A DNA stretch of 64,000 nucleotides from positions 930,001 to 994,000 of the forward strand of contig JAINUG010000114.1 of assembly GCA_029706075.1 (NCBI GenBank), written 5' to 3'. The position numbers and the translations under genes are program-made. Positions 1 to 15,200 of the stretch are shown in pieces (positions within the stretch are counted from its first letter, which is position 1; each line of letters opens with the position of its first letter). The notes beneath the pieces are model-generated. The model was not told the origin of the DNA, did no database searches, and was given only the letters and a program-made list of their open reading frames with translations. The stretch is from Aldrovandia affinis (lineage: Eukaryota; Chordata; Actinopteri; Notacanthiformes; Halosauridae).

Positions 1-1336
<1,336 letters not shown>

Positions 1337-3544
1337 GGGACAGCCTGCAAAGCCCCCCCTCCCTCCCCCCCAACAACTAATGGTGCTATTACCCGACTGA
1401 ACTCGCACTGGGGAGAGTCAAAGGGCTCTCTGTTTCTCCAAAAAGCCCTGCTCTGGTCTGCATCACACCTGTGAAGAGCCATGGAATGACATGTTTTTCA
1501 TTAAACTGGACGATCATAATTTTTCCTTGCCATGAAACAGTGGGTGTGTAATCATTGTTGGTTATGCTTGCGAAGTTTATGCGTTTATGCTTGTACCTTT
1601 TGAATATACCTGGCACAGTGATTTTTTACATTTATATTCTGAAAAAAGCCAGAAAACAAATCCACAGCCCAAATGTATTTTGCATATGTTCGATTTATCC
1701 TATGGTATTGAGTCATAACTTCAAATGAAACAGAATGAAAGTCAGGTATTTGTTTCTGGGAGATAGTTGTGGTTGACAGAGCAAAGCGCTAATGCCCCAA
1801 GACATAGCACCAGCTTCCAGTCTGTGTGTTTCTTGTACCTGATATCATCTCCGCCCTATTCTGCGGCCAAGGCAGGAGTGATGATTAATACTTCAGTAGC
1901 CCATTATGGCATGTAGTAACACTTTATAGTAAAACATTGAAAATATTTTTAATCTAGCTTTATGTAGAGGATATCAGCAAATTCACACAGTGTACCAATA
2001 GTAAATAGGTGGAAACTAAAAGCATCTTAATGAGTTTCCACAGGAATGTGTATTTCTTCTTCACTGTAGGGTTAACTCTGCTCTCTCCTGTCAGCCTTTA
2101 TAGTAAGGGGCATGTAGACAACCATCCAAAAACTCACATGCCAGAGCTGCAACCAAAAACAGATTCTGGAAAAACCTTTGAAGTAGCTTTTAGCAGGTGC
2201 ATAACATTGTGCAAGGTCCATTATTCAATTTACATGAGTAAATCTGCTGTATTAGAATCAAAAGGAGATAAAGCTTTTTAAAAATGTGTTACTTAGAGTT
2301 GAGTTCAAAGTTCAACAAATTGGGGGGGTGGGGGGGTGTGGAGCTTTTGAGCAGTCCATTTAAAAACATTTGCTGTAAAAGTCACCTTGCTTTCATTTTT
2401 CATGACAAATGTAGGTTTAGATGAATGGCTAAGGATAAACCATAAATCTTTTAGATTTAATCTGGTCCAAATGGAAATAATTAATTGAATAAATACCCAT
2501 TTTGCAAACACTAAAAACAATGGCTGAAATTAAATCAAATGAACTTACAATGTTTAAGGGTAAATGCAATTGGATGAAATCAAGTGAAACCTTCTCGGAT
2601 TAATCCACCACCATATCTCAATAAAGTCGATGGGTAGCTACTGGGTATCAGTTCATGCTATATTCAAATTATTGTTCACGTCTCCATAGTACAGCAACTG
2701 TCCTGGTAATGTAAAAAATTGAATTGAATGAATGAATGAAATGCATATATAAAATAATAAAAATAAATATTATTTTGAAAAACAAAATATATCTGCCAAT
2801 AAATAAAAATAAAGTTAAATAGATGCCATTGATTTATACTATACATGTTAATTATATGTCATATTTTAATGAATGGTTTCTTTTTATTGCAAGACAACTA
2901 AACTTGCTATTGCTGTGCATGATTTAAAAAAGGAACAAGCATAATAGTCATTTCACGTTAGTGAAACCAGTTGGTAACTTTATATAAGGCTATTTATCCA
3001 TAGCCTACATCATGACAGATCCAGGTAAACCCCACTGTTTTTGTTTGTTACAAATGTAATGTTATCTACCATGGTTTGAAGATGCAGACATTTTTTTATG
3101 CATTTGGATTTAAGCCGTGCAGTTTATTTAATCAATTTCATTTTCACAAGATATTTTGTTAATGATAGACCTGTGGATCCATGGCATTGGTTCATGTAGA
3201 GTTGCAGGATATCACGGGTATGGGATGCCAAAACACTGTATAGACTATTTGATATATTATGTTTTTCCTATGAAGTAGTTAAAATTGCAATCTTTATATA
3301 TATTTATCTGTACAAAGGGGTTTCTGCATGAGTTCAAGTTGACTTGGCAGCAAATACTATGCCTTTTATCATTGCAGTATTATTATGAAAGTTAAATTAT
3401 ATATTGGTACTGTAGTGATTCCCGGTCCAAGGTCATTACGTTGTATGCTTGCTTTGCTTTAATGCTACATGCAAACAAGGTGAGCAACCCATATTAGATG
3501 AAACATAGTTGCCTGTTTATGAATATAATTTTCAAATTTTTGAG
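1337..3544. other. kcp 3' UTR and intergenic DNA
   Basis: The first ~200 bp are probable kcp 3' UTR. A G-rich run (two G7 tracts) sits at 2322-2339. The rest is AT-rich and I see no gene or clear mobile element. Confidence 0.5.
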
Positions 3545-3915
3545 CATACAATATAGACAATTTCCTGTATTTTGTATTACCTCCTTTATCAAAGGTGTGA
3601 ATAATTTTGGAGGGTACTGTATGCGCTAAAATCTGAAAGCAGCAACACTTGATCTGTTGCATTGATTATTAGAACCCTCCTCATGTAGCTGTGGTGTGAA
3701 TATTTTTGTTAACTTAGTGTACAAACACACATACTGAATAAAATTAAAAAACACTTTGTTTATGTCCATTTACAGCCGTGTTTCATGACACGTGTATATT
3801 CATTCAGTAGGTACTAATGATGGTGTTTAAATTATAAATATTATATTATATATTTTTAATTCAATATTATGGTTTATGCATGTGTATTTATTTTTTGTAT
3901 TAAATAATTTTGTAC
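3545..3915 (+). repeat. Direct repeat, copy 1, containing a Tc1-type terminal repeat
   Basis: About 370 bp that matches 6240-6610 in the same orientation. It starts with a right-hand Tc1-like terminus (ggagggtactgta near 3610-3622) and continues into flanking sequence including gcattgattattagaac, the chain around agccgtgtttcatg, and ttcaatattatggttta. The match extends beyond the transposon end, so the flank was copied too or both transposons sit in one repeat family. Confidence 0.7.
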
Positions 3916-5140
3916 CTGATTATGCGGTGCTAGGCAGATGTCTGATGAACAAACAGTCATTACCTCGATGCAGTATTTAGAAACATGTTTCAATCAATGT
4001 CTTCTTTAGAGAGTTACTTTAAATGCTAACTGTTTTAACCAGGTGCAAGCCACAGTACATGTATGTATAACATCTGTTTAAATGCATGTTCTACATCATA
4101 TGCCACAAATACTATAGTCAAATGCGGGAAACAACTACATTGCTTCACAATCGCTTTATCCTTAAAATGCTGAATTAATCAAGTATAATGATATTCTTTA
4201 ATTTAACCTTTTTCTTGGAGAATGTTATATTTCATTAAAACAGTAGAACGTTTGAGACAGGTGAACATATTTTTTGGACAGAAACTCTCTTGGTCTTTAA
4301 AAAAGCTCCCGACTCCTGCCCAGGCACCTCAGATTTCAGGCCACACCTCTTCCTGTTTCCTGGATTTTCAGTCATTATACACTTAAGGCAGAGCCTTATG
4401 AGGATATGGTTCATTTCAATGAATCTGGATTAAACTTAAGTCTTGTCTGTTTGAATTGCAGTTGTCCTTATTTAGATTAAGCCTGTTTGTTTGAATCTAG
4501 GCCAATATGTTTATTCTGTTATTATACAGCTAAAATGAATGGGTTTTAGTTTATTTTTATTTTTTTGAATTACACGTTGGATTCATGCTTCAGACCTTGG
4601 TTTAGACTCTGATAAAATGTCATCAGCCCCGTGAGGCTTGTGGGTGATTCTTGTTATGAAGTTTGGTGGTTTTTCTCAGTACCTGCTCTGCTCTCAGTTT
4701 TGCTCTGTGCTACTGCTTAAGATTGATCAATGTACCATAAAACTGAATGATCTGATCCGAAAGCTACATTTCTTCTCTTCCAACACATCCCTGCTTTGCT
4801 TGATTTAATGGATCATATTTACACTGTGTGTGTTAGGTTATCTGATATCAGATATATGCATATGTGATATGTGTAAATGCACATCTTAGCTAAAATGTAT
4901 TGCAAAATATCAGTCTAGTTTCTACATTGTTTTCCATTTACGAAGGTCATTTGATTTTTAATTTCCATTTTAATATGTTTAATGTCTGAAACATAACCAA
5001 CATATGTTGCATGTGATCTTTAGTACATATATTTGGATATTATTTGGTCAACAACCCATTTCTGAAAGGTAATTGTATTGTACATTTCTGGTAATGTGCA
5101 ATACAAATATATTGAATATATTAAATATATATGTTAAATA
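3916..5140. other. Intergenic, nothing recognised
   Basis: AT-rich DNA without a convincing coding region, RNA gene or mobile-element end. Confidence 0.5.
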
Positions 5141-5142
5141 TA

Positions 5143-6334
5143 CAGTACTCTCCAACATTATTCAAACCCTTCATAAAAATGAGCAAATAAGGCTGTATAA
5201 AATATACAATACAGATAATGAGCTATAATGTATGCTCAAAAAATTGGAAACAATATTTGTTTATACTATTCAAATTGCTCATAGGAAAAACAAGTAACAT
5301 TTTTGGGGGCAAAATTAATACATTAATACATGGTAGAAACAATCATAGTTTGCGCACGAAATCAATGCAGTAATACAGCGATAGACATCATTGTAGATAG
5401 CTGCATACCATACCTGTAACACTGGGAAGTAAAAGAAAATATTTTTTATTTTATTTTTTTTATTAAATGAGAAGGCAGGGAGTAGGCAGTGGTGATGACA
5501 ATTGGGTAGATGTACAGAATTCAGTGGTAGTGGAGTCTGAAAAGGTGGGTTTTGAGTCTCTTGCGGAAGATTGCAAGTGATTTCGCGGTCCTGACCGATT
5601 GCGGAAGGTCGTTCCACCACCGAGAGGCGAGACCGCGAAGAGTGGCTACCGGAATTGTCAGAATATGTCAGAATTATTCACACCCATAATAATTATTTTA
5701 AATAAAATTCAACAAAAATAAATCTTCATTAAATTTCTAGTTCACCTCAATCTTAGGGAACTGTATTGGGGCCTCCCATGGCTTCCTGTGGTACTGGGGT
5801 ATAAAAATGAGGTAACACACATGGAAAATCCAGTTGTCATCCATCACCATGGGAAAAGGCAAATAACTCTCAGGTAACTCCCTAATCTTTCCCCCATGCA
5901 CAGGGAGGCAAATAAAAATACAAGGGCCACAGTCAGAGATCTACAAAACTTGGTTGCAACTTGGGGACTATTATAACTTGCTATTATGGGCTTGTTCTAT
6001 ATCGCATGTACTGGTCCTGGGGCTCTTGTTAGGGTCAGTGGAATCATGAACTCCAGCTCATAAAACACAAGTTTAGTTTACCAATCTCACAAAACACTAT
6101 ATAAGATGACTCAGTAGTGTTATCCTTTGCGAATGGAGGGTGTACAAAGCAAAAAGTTATATTTTTTGGGACAAAAACTATTAAACTTTTTAACCAAAAT
6201 CTTTTTCTCTGACCAATTGTATTAGTATAAAAAAATATAATTGAAGACACAATATAGCTAATTACCTGTATTGTGTATTTTATACAGCCTTTGCTCATTT
6301 TTATCAAGCTTGTGAATAATTTTTGAGGGTACTG
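5143..6334. mobile_element. Degenerate Tc1/mariner-like element with ~75-bp inverted ends
   Basis: Both ends read inward as cagtac(t/c)ctc and are flanked by TA at 5141-5142 and 6335-6336. The ends match for about 75 bp (attattcaaa/attattcaca, aaaaatgagcaaa, ggctgtataaaata, caatacag). No intact transposase frame remains, and an L2-like fragment occupies 5325-5660. Related right-hand ends occur at about 3567-3622. Confidence 0.75.
5325..5660 (-). mobile_element. L2-clade LINE 3' fragment
   Basis: Read on the minus strand, 5640-5540 encodes WWNDLPQSVRTAKSLAIF followed by RKRLKTHLF, the C-terminal peptide common to fish L2-type LINE reverse transcriptases. The downstream 3' region matches 40388-40660 (shared gacatcattgt and catacctgtaacac). 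The copy is truncated at its 3' end near 5325 and lies inside the Tc1-like element. Confidence 0.7.
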
Positions 6335-6610
6335 TATTGAAAGCAGCAATATCTGTTGCATTGATTATTAGAACTCTCCTCATGTAGCTGTGATATTAAT
6401 ATTTTTGTTAACATAATGTACACACACACACACATATGCACATGCACAGAATAAAGAAATAACCACTTTTTTGACTTTGTGCATTTCTAGCCGTGTTTCA
6501 TGGCATGTGTATTCATTATTTCGTGTTTATGATGGTGTTTACATTTCGTTTTTTTAATTCAATATTATGGTTTACACGTGTATTTATTTTTTGTATTTAA
6601 TCATTTAGAC
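6240..6610 (+). repeat. Direct repeat, copy 2
   Basis: Second copy of the segment at 3545-3915. It overlaps the right end of the Tc1-like element and continues ~270 bp past it. A short (CA)n tract at 6421-6440 separates matched blocks. Confidence 0.7.
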
Positions 6611-9067
6611 TAATACAAGTGTACTATATAAATACCAAAGATTGACATATTTCTGTCCCATATATATAGCAGCATGTAAGAATAATAGGAAAGTGATGCA
6701 CAAGCCATATTTCTGTTACATTTGAATTTCATCTTAAAGGCTTTTGCTCAGAATCCTCTTACAAGGTAAATATGATACAAGGTAAATATCAACTTAATTT
6801 CTTTCTGTTATCATTTTTAGTGCATAGAGATAAAGGATAAAAACAATTAATCAGCTAAAGACCACCACAACCCTGCTTTGTTCATCACTACTGCTTTCTA
6901 GATAGTTCATCAATTGTAACTGTTTTGACACTCCCGTTACTCTTTGAAGCTCTAGTTATTCTTCCAGTGTCAATAAAAATGTTTTTCTTATTAATCTTTG
7001 ATACTCCTATTTATTCGGGTTTATTCCACATAATATTATAATTACTGCAGGCTGTATCATACACTGCTGCTTTCAAATACAATTGAATAGTGTTTTTCCA
7101 AAAATCACTCAGTCCGCTTTTGGTCAAGGGACTTCAGTGAGTTTTGGAAAAACACTATTCAATTGTATTTGAAAGCAACAGTGCATGATACAGCCTGCAT
7201 TCCTGCAGTACTCCAGTATCTTTAGGAATTGCAATTTTATTTTATTTTATCATAATACAATTTATACGATTTATAATAATATTTTTTATAAATATAAAAA
7301 TACAAATAAAATACATGTATGTATGTATGTTTTCATTCTTTATGCTTTGTAAAATAATGTATTATGCTATTTAGGAAGCTGGGCCATGTACATATTATTC
7401 CTAATAGACTAATAAAAAACGAGAATCAGAAGTTGTGCAGATCAGCCAAACAATAACCATGATCCTTTTGCATGAATATCTGCTCCACTGAAACATTAAT
7501 TGAATACAAGTAATGCAAATGAGAAATGTGGAGGGCTTTGATTGTAACTGAACAGCTAAACCCGTACATTGGAACACTTTGTGTACCTCTTCATTATATC
7601 TGGTTACCTTGGTTACCTTCAGGTTGCCATGTTCATTGTTTGAATCTATTTTTGTAAATTGAAGCCCGGGCCCTGACTGCATCAAAACAGACTTGAGAAA
7701 GGAGAGTAAACAACAACCCCCACCTTCTTTCCCTGATGCTTGGAACAGGTTTTCTGTGACAAGTTGTCTTTAGATTGTGGAGATTAATGTGTCACGTGAT
7801 TTATAGGGAGGATTAGTGTAATGATTTTGCTATGAGTCCTTGGAGCTATTGGAATAGTTCAAGCACAGATGGATTTAGGAATGGTCCATGAGTGGCTCTG
7901 TATCTCTTGCTCAGACTGGGATGCATTCTGCCTGTGATGTGATAGGGTGTTTGGACCAACGCTGTGAAGATACACTAATAACTAGAGCCCTCTGCTGTGA
8001 TTTAATTCTACACTGATTATCTGTACTGTCAGTTAGCTTGAGTGACAAGTGTATTTCTACTTGTAATGACATTTCATTTCAAATAATAAAGATGTATGAC
8101 CTTCAGTTTTTGAGATGGTGCCAAGTAATCTCCCATCTCTCTGCCCAAATTGGACTACACCATTTTCTTTCCATACAGATATATACAAGTATCATCCTTT
8201 GTGCTCAAGGCTGATTTGACTTTCTACTGTCTGTTCTTAGACTCATCAAAAATAATGAATTTGAAAATACCTGTGGAACAGCTTTGTTTTATTGTTTTCC
8301 ACATTTTTGACCAAGAGTGTTGTTTACATATTGCATGGTTCACCTCTGTACAATAATTCTGGAGCATGTCAATACAGGTTTATACTGAAGACAATGAAAT
8401 AAGATATTAGTCATTTTCACAAAAATGCCCAAAACACTTTTCAACATAAAAGTCTGTATGAACTCATGGCTAACAGACAATCGTGATAATACCTGCTGTG
8501 TGAAATCCATAAATCCACTTCTCCATCTCCTGATTGCTTCAGGATTTAAAGATATGAATACCATATATCAAGGGATCCCTTAAGAAACTCCTATTCCCAT
8601 GATTATTTTGTCCCTGTGGCCAGACATAGAAAACCTTCTGCCCACAACAACTGATATTCCACAGATACTGCTAGCAGAAAACACAGGCTTTTAAGATAAA
8701 CTCCCATTTCTAGTAAAACTGACAAATTGTACAAAGCACAAAGAATAAGAATTGCACTCCAAAGCAGACACACTTGTGCACATTTTTACATATTTTATGC
8801 CTCTGGGCTATGATCTCATCATGATTTACATATAACCTACTTTATATTTTTTTTTTTACAGAGATATCCATTCAGTTTGAACACTGCCATAATAGGTATT
8901 ATGATGGCATTTGTAATCTTTTATCTCAAGAATTATGTCAACTAAGGCATTGAAGGTACTATTGTGTTTGATAGTCATTGTTTACAAAACAATGTTAACT
9001 ATTTAAATCTAATTAACACATAAGATAAACAAAACGTTGTTCACCGCGCAGTCGACCATTCCTGGCT
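6611..9067. other. Intergenic between kcp and drd4 (drd4 3' side)
   Basis: No coding region recognised. It contains a long hairpin at 7047-7198, a short (TATG)n tract near 7313-7331, and probable drd4 3' UTR just below 9068. I see no unambiguous polyadenylation signal for drd4. Confidence 0.5.
7047..7198. repeat. Near-perfect long hairpin (foldback element or small-RNA-like precursor)
   Basis: The left arm from 7047 (gcaggctgtatcat ...) and the right arm ending at 7198 are reverse complements over ~57 bp with two or three mismatches. Pairing continues with small bulges to about 7115 and 7130, leaving a loop of ~14 bases. It may be a MITE with very little interior, or an inverted duplication. 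No transposase-family terminus was recognised. Confidence 0.8.
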
Positions 9068-9270
9068 TTATGTTTGACAGCACAAGAGTTTGTGAAAGAC
9101 ATTCCTGAATTCGGTGTTGAAGGCAGTGTAGATGATGGGGTTGACTGCACTGTTTACATAGCCAAGCCACGTCACCACGGAGATGAGCATTGGGCCGATG
9201 TCACAAGACACGCAGAGGACCTTGGTGACATGGACCACGAAGAAGGGCGTCCAGCAGGCCAGGAACACAC
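9068..9270 (-). CDS. drd4: drd4 exon 4 (TM6-TM7, C terminus)
   Basis: The exon opens in phase 1 after acceptor tgtacgcag, giving [46 protein letters not shown] and TAA at 9070-9068. CWTP and NPxxY are the TM6 and TM7 signatures. The terminal Cys pair is a likely palmitoylation site, with two residues beyond it. Confidence 0.93.
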
Positions 9271-12200
9271 CTGCGTACAGGTACAGGGTCAGGACATTTT
9301 CACCTATCTCAAAGTCTCAAGGTTACAATATTCAGCAAGGGCTAGATTTATGTATCAGGAATTCAATGAAAGAAAGAAGACAACCTCACATCAATATGTG
9401 AAATAAAATATCCAGTAATGATGCCTATAAATGTGCATGTATATTATATGGACCACAGTCTCATAGGATGACCGTGTGCATTTGATTAATGGGAACATCA
9501 TGACATTGATTTCAATGCTGAATAGAGCCCATTGTATTTTCTCCACCCAGTAATTCTTCATGAATACTGATAGAACTAAGGTGCTGGAGACAAATATAGA
9601 TTTTGATGCACATCCCATTGTCCAGAGCTGTGAGCTTTATTGGGATTAATTGAGCACAGCTTTTTAAAATTCTGTGCTGAGGATCAAAGACAGCATAAGA
9701 ATAATGCAGGACAATGAGTCAGTGGTGAGTTAAAGCCCATGGTGTTCACTGTGGAAACCAGTAGAGAGATGAGGGACACACACAGAGATACAAGACATGG
9801 GTCTGTGAACCACAGTAATTACAACAGGGGTACAAAAGTTTTTTTCTTGATGTGACATGTGACCACACCTCAGTATAGCATGTCTATTTATTTATTGTTT
9901 TTAATTGTATATGCAGATGAGATGTTAATATATTTCGACATTATTACAAAAGATGACAGGCTGGGGCTACTGAGTGGCTCATTCTGTTAAGCCACTGTTC
10001 TATTGAAAGGATGGGATCGACGGTCTGGTATCGAATCTGGACCATGCCAGTGCCGGCCGTGGCCAGCAGCCCTACAGGACGGTACATAATTGGCCAGAGC
10101 TTCACAGAGAGAGGGCAATTTCAGTCAGTGGGACATCCATGTCTCATTGTGCACTAGAAACCCCCCCTGTTCAATTGGGCACAAACAGCTGCACATGAAG
10201 TGTCCTCCAACCCGACGTCTGTGTGAGCTTGCACTGCGGAGTGAAAAGGTGCAGCAACCGACATCACAGGTTTCAGAGGAAAGTGTGTGCTTGTCTCTCC
10301 TTTCCCACATTGATAGGTTGCAGAGAAGGTTGCAGTGATTAGCATGAACACATACAAATTGGGCATTCCAAAACAAGAGAATAAAAAAATTATTTCACAC
10401 TATTTCATGCTTGTGTGTTGTTACGTACACAATATTAAAGCACAAAGTAGAGGTTTCCAAAAGGGGTAATAAAATGGTCTGAAAAAAACAGTGACTGATC
10501 AAATATAAATCATCAGATAATCATAACATAACCATAAGCCAATGCCATACACAATGAGGATATTGTGCATATCCTGATATGGATAGTATGGACAGTTTTG
10601 TTTGGATAGAATTTTGTTTGCTGATTACTGTACTCATTTACTCTACTTTACAGTGCTCATTATGTATGTATACATGTGAACTGCAGCTATGTTTGTTGCA
10701 CTTTAACAATCAATCCATCTAAATATTTTCACAATTGCATTGTCACAAACTGCCCCTCGTCAGTACCAGAGTCCGCCTGGAAAAGCCAATGATCCCACCA
10801 GCAGACTAAATTCCAAGAGAAGCTTGGTGAGAAGAGCCTGAAAGAATCCTAGCCAAGTCCCAAAGTCGAAAAGAACAACAAAAAACTACCCCAAGATTAC
10901 ATTACAGCAGGGCCAACTCTCAATGTTGAGGGCCTATCGGAGCCTCATTGAAGTCTTTGCTGTCCAACACTCCATTGATGTAATTTGCCTGCAAGAAACC
11001 CACATTGGAACAGAAGCAGGCCACTATTCCATCAAAGGCTATTACCTTCTGTGTTACCACCCTCATGCCAAACATGGTTGGGAAATCTATGTCCGAACCA
11101 ACATTGCCCAAGTGAACCATCTGGCAACAACACCGTAGCGGTTGCCAGGTTTCACATAGTCAATGTCTACAAGCCCCCAAGTGTCAGTTGGGAGCAGTAA
11201 GTTCTGCCTACCCTCCCCTACCCAGCCATCTAAGTGGGGGACTTCAACAGCCACCATCCAGACTGGGGGTACTCAGCCCCGGACAGTGATGGTGAAGTAC
11301 TTGCAGATTGGGCATCCAGAAATGATCTAACACTTAGTCATGACCCCAAACAACTAGGAACATTCCACTCAGCCAGATAGCACAGGGACTACTCCCGACA
11401 GCACTCCTCTGGCTCTTTGTCCCCCCCCACAATAACCTTGCATTAACCCACACAATTATAGGAAAAGCATGCAACTCCCCCCACCTGCCACTTCATGCCG
11501 AAGAAAAGAGTGGTCCACTCTCAACCAGTTCAGGACCAGTCACGGTGCCTGTCTGGCCAACTTCCACAGATGGGGCATCAATGCCAGCCCCCTATGTGCA
11601 TGTGGGATGGATCAAACCATGCACCACATCATAGAGGAGTGCTCATTTTACAGATTCAGTGGAGGCCTGGCTACACTCCCCACAGCAGGACCAGAAGCAA
11701 CTGCTTGGTTTAGGGACTTTGCATTCGCTGAATAAATAAAATTGTGTAACATCCCCCGGAACTTACTAGCAACTTGATTAGGACAAGTTAAGAGATGTTC
11801 AACTTCACGCAACCAACGTCATGCAACACCCAATCAATGCGCAGATATTAGTCACATGTTTCACCCAAAGCATTGCCTGGAATTCCATTCATTCACAAGC
11901 GAGCTGTGTTGTGTGTTTACATTAAGTTATACATTCAGACAATGCTAGCAAAATGGAGAGATAAATATCGTATGAACTCAAGAAAAATAAATGATCTTAA
12001 TTGAGTTTTATCAACACTTCTTTTTTCACTTGGGCTCTGGCAATTCATCTTGATCTAACAGGTCCAATTCCTGTTGACAGTGGACATTGTGTTTTTTAGC
12101 AAGAAAAAATATATCAAAACGACCAGTAAATTAATATGTTTCTGTAGATTTGTGTAACAGATATTAATTCACGTACATAATAGTGAACGAAATGACATAC

Positions 12201-15200
12201 ATAAAATAAATCTGATTGCTCATTGATTTTAAATTATACTTGAATCCTTTTGAGTTGCTTTCTGTAACAGTAAAGTGCCATGTAATGACATTGTATTTAA
12301 TGACATCACGTGCAACTAGTTGATGCAACCAAAGTTGAGTGAAAGCTGCATAGAGTGCTACTGTATATATTGTAATAAAGGTGCTGTGCACCTATGGCGC
12401 TCTCAGCCTTATCTGCACACATTTCTTCAAAGCGCAAAGTGCATGCTTCTGCATGGCAGGGCAGAGATTAAACAAGACAGTTTTTTTGCGTCAAAGATGT
12501 CAAGTGTTACTTGACATCTTCCTCTGTCAACATTACAAGTCTTTCATCCCTGATTACTTCCACAGCACTCTCTGCCCACACACTGCTTTCCTGGCACAGT
12601 AAGAGGGACTTGGAAAGGCTTTAGCTTTTCTATCTGTGGGCACCAGAGTGGTGGGGGGAAATCCCTTGCTGAAAGTACAGCTTAATTTGTGTTGATATAA
12701 ATGTGCAGGCTCTGCATCTCCCTTCACAGCCACCACCCACTTTTCTGCATCAAAGTGGCACACTTCCCTCTGCCCCACAGCTACTTAACTGAATCCAAAC
12801 ATCAACATACACCTCACTGCATCCACACAATGTGCTGCATCCAAAAGGAGCATCCCACTCCATCCGTACAGCACACCCCACTACATCCACACACCCACAC
12901 AGCCACTTCATGATATCCACATGCCATCATGCTCCTCACTCCATCTACACAGCACACCTCACTGCATCCACACACCCGCTTCACTGTGCTTACCTGCCTA
13001 CTTCACTGCATCCACACTACCCACATCACTGCATCCACATGCCCACTTCACTACATCCAACAAACGTCATTGCATCCACACTGCTAACATCACTGCATAC
13101 ACACAGCACAATTAACTGGATCTACACTGCCCATTCCACTATGTCCATGCATCGCACCCACCTACGACAACAGGCAGGACCTTCATGGCCTTGCGCTCTC
13201 GGCCGCTCACACGGGTGCTCTTCCTGTGAGAGCCCCTCTCGGACCCATGATGCCTTAGCCCATTCTCCTTGGGGCTGCCCTCTTGTGCCCTCTCAGGGGT
13301 CTCACCATCCGAAGCGCTGTCCACCTGGGTGTTGATCAGGTCATTCTCGGTGGTGGCAACAGGCGCCCCGTCAACCACAATGGTGCTGGGACTGAGGTTG
13401 GGCATCAGGTACTTGATCTTTGACCCCCGGTGGTGCCGCAGGCTCCTCAGACTGAGGGAGAAGCGTCGCTCACCATGCAGAAGGTTGGACCTCCGGCTGG
13501 CGCTCCACCTCCTCAGGCCACGGAACATCCAGTAGTACAGCAGCAGCATGACAGGGCAAGGCACAAAGAAGGAGCATACGGACGAGTACACCACAAAGTT
13601 GTCATCTTCCAGCTTGCACACGTTGGCATCCCGGCCAGGGACCTGGTTTAGGCCGAAAATGACGGGGCTAGCCACTCCAAAGGACAGGATCCACGTGGCA
13701 GCAATCAGGACAAGCTGCCGCACACTGAACTGATTCCTGTTGTACTTCAAAGGGACCACCACCGCTATGTACCTTCCAAAAGACCAAAGGGCATGTTAAT
13801 ATATCAGAACTGACTGCAGAGGCCCCAGTCTCTGGGGCCATAAAGGAAATAACAGATTATTTCTGTTATGTGTGTTATTGTTTTCATACTTTGACCTTTT
13901 GTTTCTTGATTCTGATGCCTTTGAATATTTGAAGTGTTGTGTTGCAGCAGAATTTCTTTTTATTTCAGCTGCAGAGCATGGCTTCTGCCATTGTTGCCTT
14001 AATCAATCAATCTTTATTTTTGTATAGCGCCATTTACAAACAGGTTGTCACACAGCGCTTAAGGTCACATGTTGAACCATTCTGTATCAAACTTAATTGA
14101 AATTCCAGAGATTTTTGCACTATGTAGTCACTCACTTTGTCAAGGAGTCTGAAGAACAATCTTCCCTGCACTAAAGGGAAGCCTCCTTAAAGACTAGGGC
14201 CATCGGCCGAGAACAAATGTATTAATTGATTAATATTCAAACTTTAATATATGTATATTTTATATACATTAATGTTCAGTGTAAAATGAATAAAAATGAG
14301 AATGATATGATATCATGTAAACATTTATTTTGTTTGAATTAATCTGAAATGTGAAACTACATAATTAAGCCCTCAAAACCCTCATTTACACCCAATCTCA
14401 CACAGAACTACTTTTTTATCCTTTTTATTTTTCATGCAGTAGTAACTGCAGGTATTTCACTGATAAAGTATAATTGACCACAGGGAGAATTTCCTGTCCA
14501 TTGCTGTCATTTTAAAGTGGCACACTAGTGGCATGGGCACAGAGGCCAGGAATTATGTTCTATCAACGAGTTTACTTTCAAGAAATAATGACTCTTGCAC
14601 GGCCTCCTTTAACTACACTGTATTTTAATACGTGATTTCTTACAGCCTGTGTTCAACATGAAAATGTTTATTCTAATTAACCAGAATCCTCAGGGGAATG
14701 CCCCCTTAGTGTAGTACATGTTCCCTAGAGCAGTGGTTCTCAACATTGGTCCTGGAGTACCCCTGTGTATGCTGGTTTTTGTTCCAACCATAATTGTTCA
14801 TTGTTTTTTAGCAATTAGAAACTTCTAATGTTTAATGAAGGGTGACTTAATGAGTCAAAAAGAGATATTCATGTTACAAATAATTAATGTTCTATATTCA
14901 TTTAAGGACCTGAAATTTGTCAGATCACTTCTCAGACAATTAATGCTGTCATTTTCTGTAATGTGCTGTGTCAAATGTTTCCTTCTGAAATATATTGAAT
15001 ATATTGAAATATTTAAATGTAAATGGATAAACTTACAGCTGAAATAAGTCCTAAATGGTGGAAGTTTGGACAGCATTTGTGGAAGGTGAAGAGTTAAAAG
15101 ACAGCACAAATGGTAATGAGCCACACCTGCATTGTGTTAAAATCTGTTTGAGCACAAAATTATGGAGCCAATACATGTTTTCAACAACCTTAATTAATCA

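Larger units (their letters stand above)
9271..13161 (-). other. drd4: drd4 intron 3
   Basis: A 3.9-kb intron. It carries a SINE (9965-10391), a LINE relic (10905-11745) and a minisatellite at the 5' splice side (12795-13158). The rest shows nothing recognisable. Confidence 0.8.

Noticed and set aside
9074-9406. Plus-strand frame of 110 codons
   Set aside because: It is antisense to drd4 exon 4 (TM6-TM7), whose sense frame has unmistakable receptor motifs.
13162-13772. Coding VNTR in drd4 exon 3
   Set aside because: The loop 3 coding sequence has no tandem repeats. The repeats lie in the adjoining intron.
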